From Desulfobulbus sp. (GTDB taxonomy: Bacteria > Desulfobacterota > Desulfobulbia > Desulfobulbales > Desulfobulbaceae), in NCBI GenBank assembly GCA_028684915.1, contig JAQUEZ010000134.1, positions 1-16,123 on the forward strand: DNA of 16,123 nt, in the 5' to 3' direction. Shown piece by piece: positions 15,106 to 16,123 of this stretch. A model generated the notes under the pieces. It had not been told where the DNA came from and searched no databases. It saw only the letters and a program-made list of their open reading frames with translations. Position 1 is the stretch's first letter, and each line of letters begins with the position of its first letter. The translations under genes were made by a program, and so were the position numbers.

Positions 15106-15221
15106 AATTGATGCGCCCGTAGGGGGGAAACCGCAAACCCGTCCGGCCGCACCCCCGCCATTCTTTGCCCGGTTGCTCGTGCTTGCCGGCGCAATCCGCT
15201 CCCGCTCTGCCTATCTTGCTT

Positions 15222-15382
15222 GATAACGTCATAAAAACTTCGATCTCCTGCGTCGCAGCGATTTTCCCGACGCTCGACATACCTTATGTATGCTTTCGAG
15301 CCGGGAAAAACACTGCTCCTTGTATATCTGTGTTTTTACTTAACCATCTTTTAGAGTGTGATGGGCTTTTTACGAGTCCATC
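15222..15382 (-). mobile_element. MITE-like element, long copy (161 bp) with internal hairpin
   Basis: Inverted relative to the copy at 9532-9624. The right end, read on the minus strand (GATGGACTCGTAAAAAGC), matches the left end of the short copy at 16 of 18 bases. The left end (GATAACGTCATAAAAACT) matches the other end of that copy at 14 of 18. A flanking direct repeat ATCTTGCTTG (15213-15222 and 15380-15389) indicates a target-site duplication, at least TTGCTT. The interior includes a long hairpin (15255-15316) of four paired blocks, GCAG, TTTTCCCG, GCTCGA and CATAC, with their complements, 23 bp in all. It has no coding capacity and lies between the acyl-CoA dehydrogenase and GAF genes. 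Confidence 0.7.
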
Positions 15383-15500
15383 TTGCTTGCAAAACCTGGA
15401 ATTTATTGATAGTTGTGCATTTTATCCCACCCGTGTCGGGTCGGCGGTGCGCCCCGATCACGGAGATAGGGGCTCCTCATTTTCTCCCTCGAGGTACATG

Positions 15501-16123
15501 ATGCGGCACAAACCAACAGCGTCAGACCTGGTCTGCCTCTCCGACCTGAAAACCAAGGACAAACTGCTCTCTTCCATCCACAAGATCAGCACCCTGCTGA
15601 CCCGGCCTATTTCCCTGGACACCATTCTCACCTCTATCGTCAAAGAGATCTCGGTGGTCTTCGGATTCACGCGCCTGATCATCCTGCTGGTCAATAAAGA
15701 CAAGACCTTGCTCGAATGCAGGTATACCCATGGATTCGGCGATTATGAGCTGGATCGGGTGCGCCTGCCGTATCGTCTCAAAGAGCACGAATGCGTGGAA
15801 ACCCGTGTGGCGCGGGAGGGAAAAACCATCTTTGTTAAAGATTATCTCAACTATCCGGATGCAACCGCCATCGACATCAAGATCGCGCGCAACATGCGGC
15901 GCGTCTCCACCCTTGCCGTGCCCCTGCAGATAAAACGCGATATCATCGGCCTGATCACTGCCGACAAGGACGACGTCAAGCTCAAGCTGACCAAAAAAGA
16001 CATCGACGCCTTTGCCACCTTTGCCAACCAGGCGAGCATCATCATTGAAAACGCCCGGCTCCAGGAGCAGAACAAAAAGAAAATCAAGCAGCTCTACACC
16101 CTGCAGGAGATCAGCCGTAAGAC
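15501..16123 (+). CDS. GAF-domain protein, N-terminal part (cut by window edge)
   Basis: The first 207 codons of a probable signalling protein. After a short N-terminal helix (LLSSIHKISTLLTRPISLDTILTSIV) comes a GAF domain at about residues 35-185, with VSTLAVPLQIKRDIIGLITADK and AFATFANQASIIIENARL as typical closing elements. A helical linker follows (QEQNKKKIKQLYTLQEISRK), which suggests a second sensory domain or a kinase/cyclase output beyond the edge. GAF domains bind small ligands or cyclic nucleotides; the ligand is not readable here. The start could be the ATG at 15498 or at 15501; 15501 gives better spacing (6 bases) to GAGG at 15491-15494. No convincing promoter was seen in 15383-15497. 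Confidence 0.85.
   Translation, partial: MRHKPTASDLVCLSDLKTKDKLLSSIHKISTLLTRPISLDTILTSIVKEISVVFGFTRLIILLVNKDKTLLECRYTHGFGDYELDRVRLPYRLKEHECVETRVAREGKTIFVKDYLNYPDATAIDIKIARNMRRVSTLAVPLQIKRDIIGLITADKDDVKLKLTKKDIDAFATFANQASIIIENARLQEQNKKKIKQLYTLQEISRK

Noticed and set aside
15106..15212. GC-rich stretch with GGGGGG...CCCCC pairing as a possible riboswitch ahead of the GAF gene
   Set aside because: It matches no riboswitch consensus I could recognise (c-di-GMP, cobalamin and molybdenum cofactor types considered) and is nearly 300 bases from the gene with an element inserted between.

Overview
The window looks like chromosomal DNA from an anaerobic, sulfate-reducer-like member of the Desulfobacterota (the former Deltaproteobacteria, perhaps Desulfobulbales). 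This rests on moderate GC content, the run tRNA-Leu / tig / clpP / clpX / lon, and a thiolase / 3-hydroxyacyl-CoA dehydrogenase / acyl-CoA dehydrogenase cluster with a sigma-54-type promoter candidate. The taxonomic guess comes from gene content and protein flavour, not from a search.

Left part, minus strand (1-4333): a protein quality-control unit. Reading right to left, a good sigma-70 promoter is followed by tRNA-Leu(UAG) and the genes for trigger factor (tig), ClpP, ClpX and Lon, the last cut by the window edge. clpP-clpX and clpX-lon are separated by only 2 and 7 bases. A strong GC hairpin sits between tig and clpP.

Middle (4401-9511): a minus-strand drug:H+ antiporter-type MFS transporter diverges from a plus-strand pair. 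The pair is an AcuI/YhdH-type acrylyl-CoA reductase followed by an unusual 832-residue fusion of acyl-adenylating enzyme, acyl carrier protein and PlsC-type acyltransferase. The shared upstream region carries a promoter candidate with a dyad in its spacer.

Right part, plus strand (9512-16123): ppnN (nucleotide 5'-monophosphate nucleosidase) has a long hairpin in its leader. After about 490 bases with a sigma-54-like site come thiolase, 3-hydroxybutyryl-CoA dehydrogenase and acyl-CoA dehydrogenase. Together these give most of the acetyl-CoA/butyryl-CoA interconversion, but enoyl-CoA hydratase and EtfAB are absent from the window. A GAF-domain protein runs off the right edge.

The least ordinary feature is a pair of related short elements at 9532-9624 and 15222-15382, in opposite orientation. 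They have matching terminal inverted repeats and apparent target-site duplications, like a MITE. The larger copy holds a long internal hairpin that the smaller one lacks, and the smaller copy seems to supply the -35 region of the ppnN promoter. No phage, CRISPR array or defence system was seen, and most of the window is housekeeping and central metabolism.
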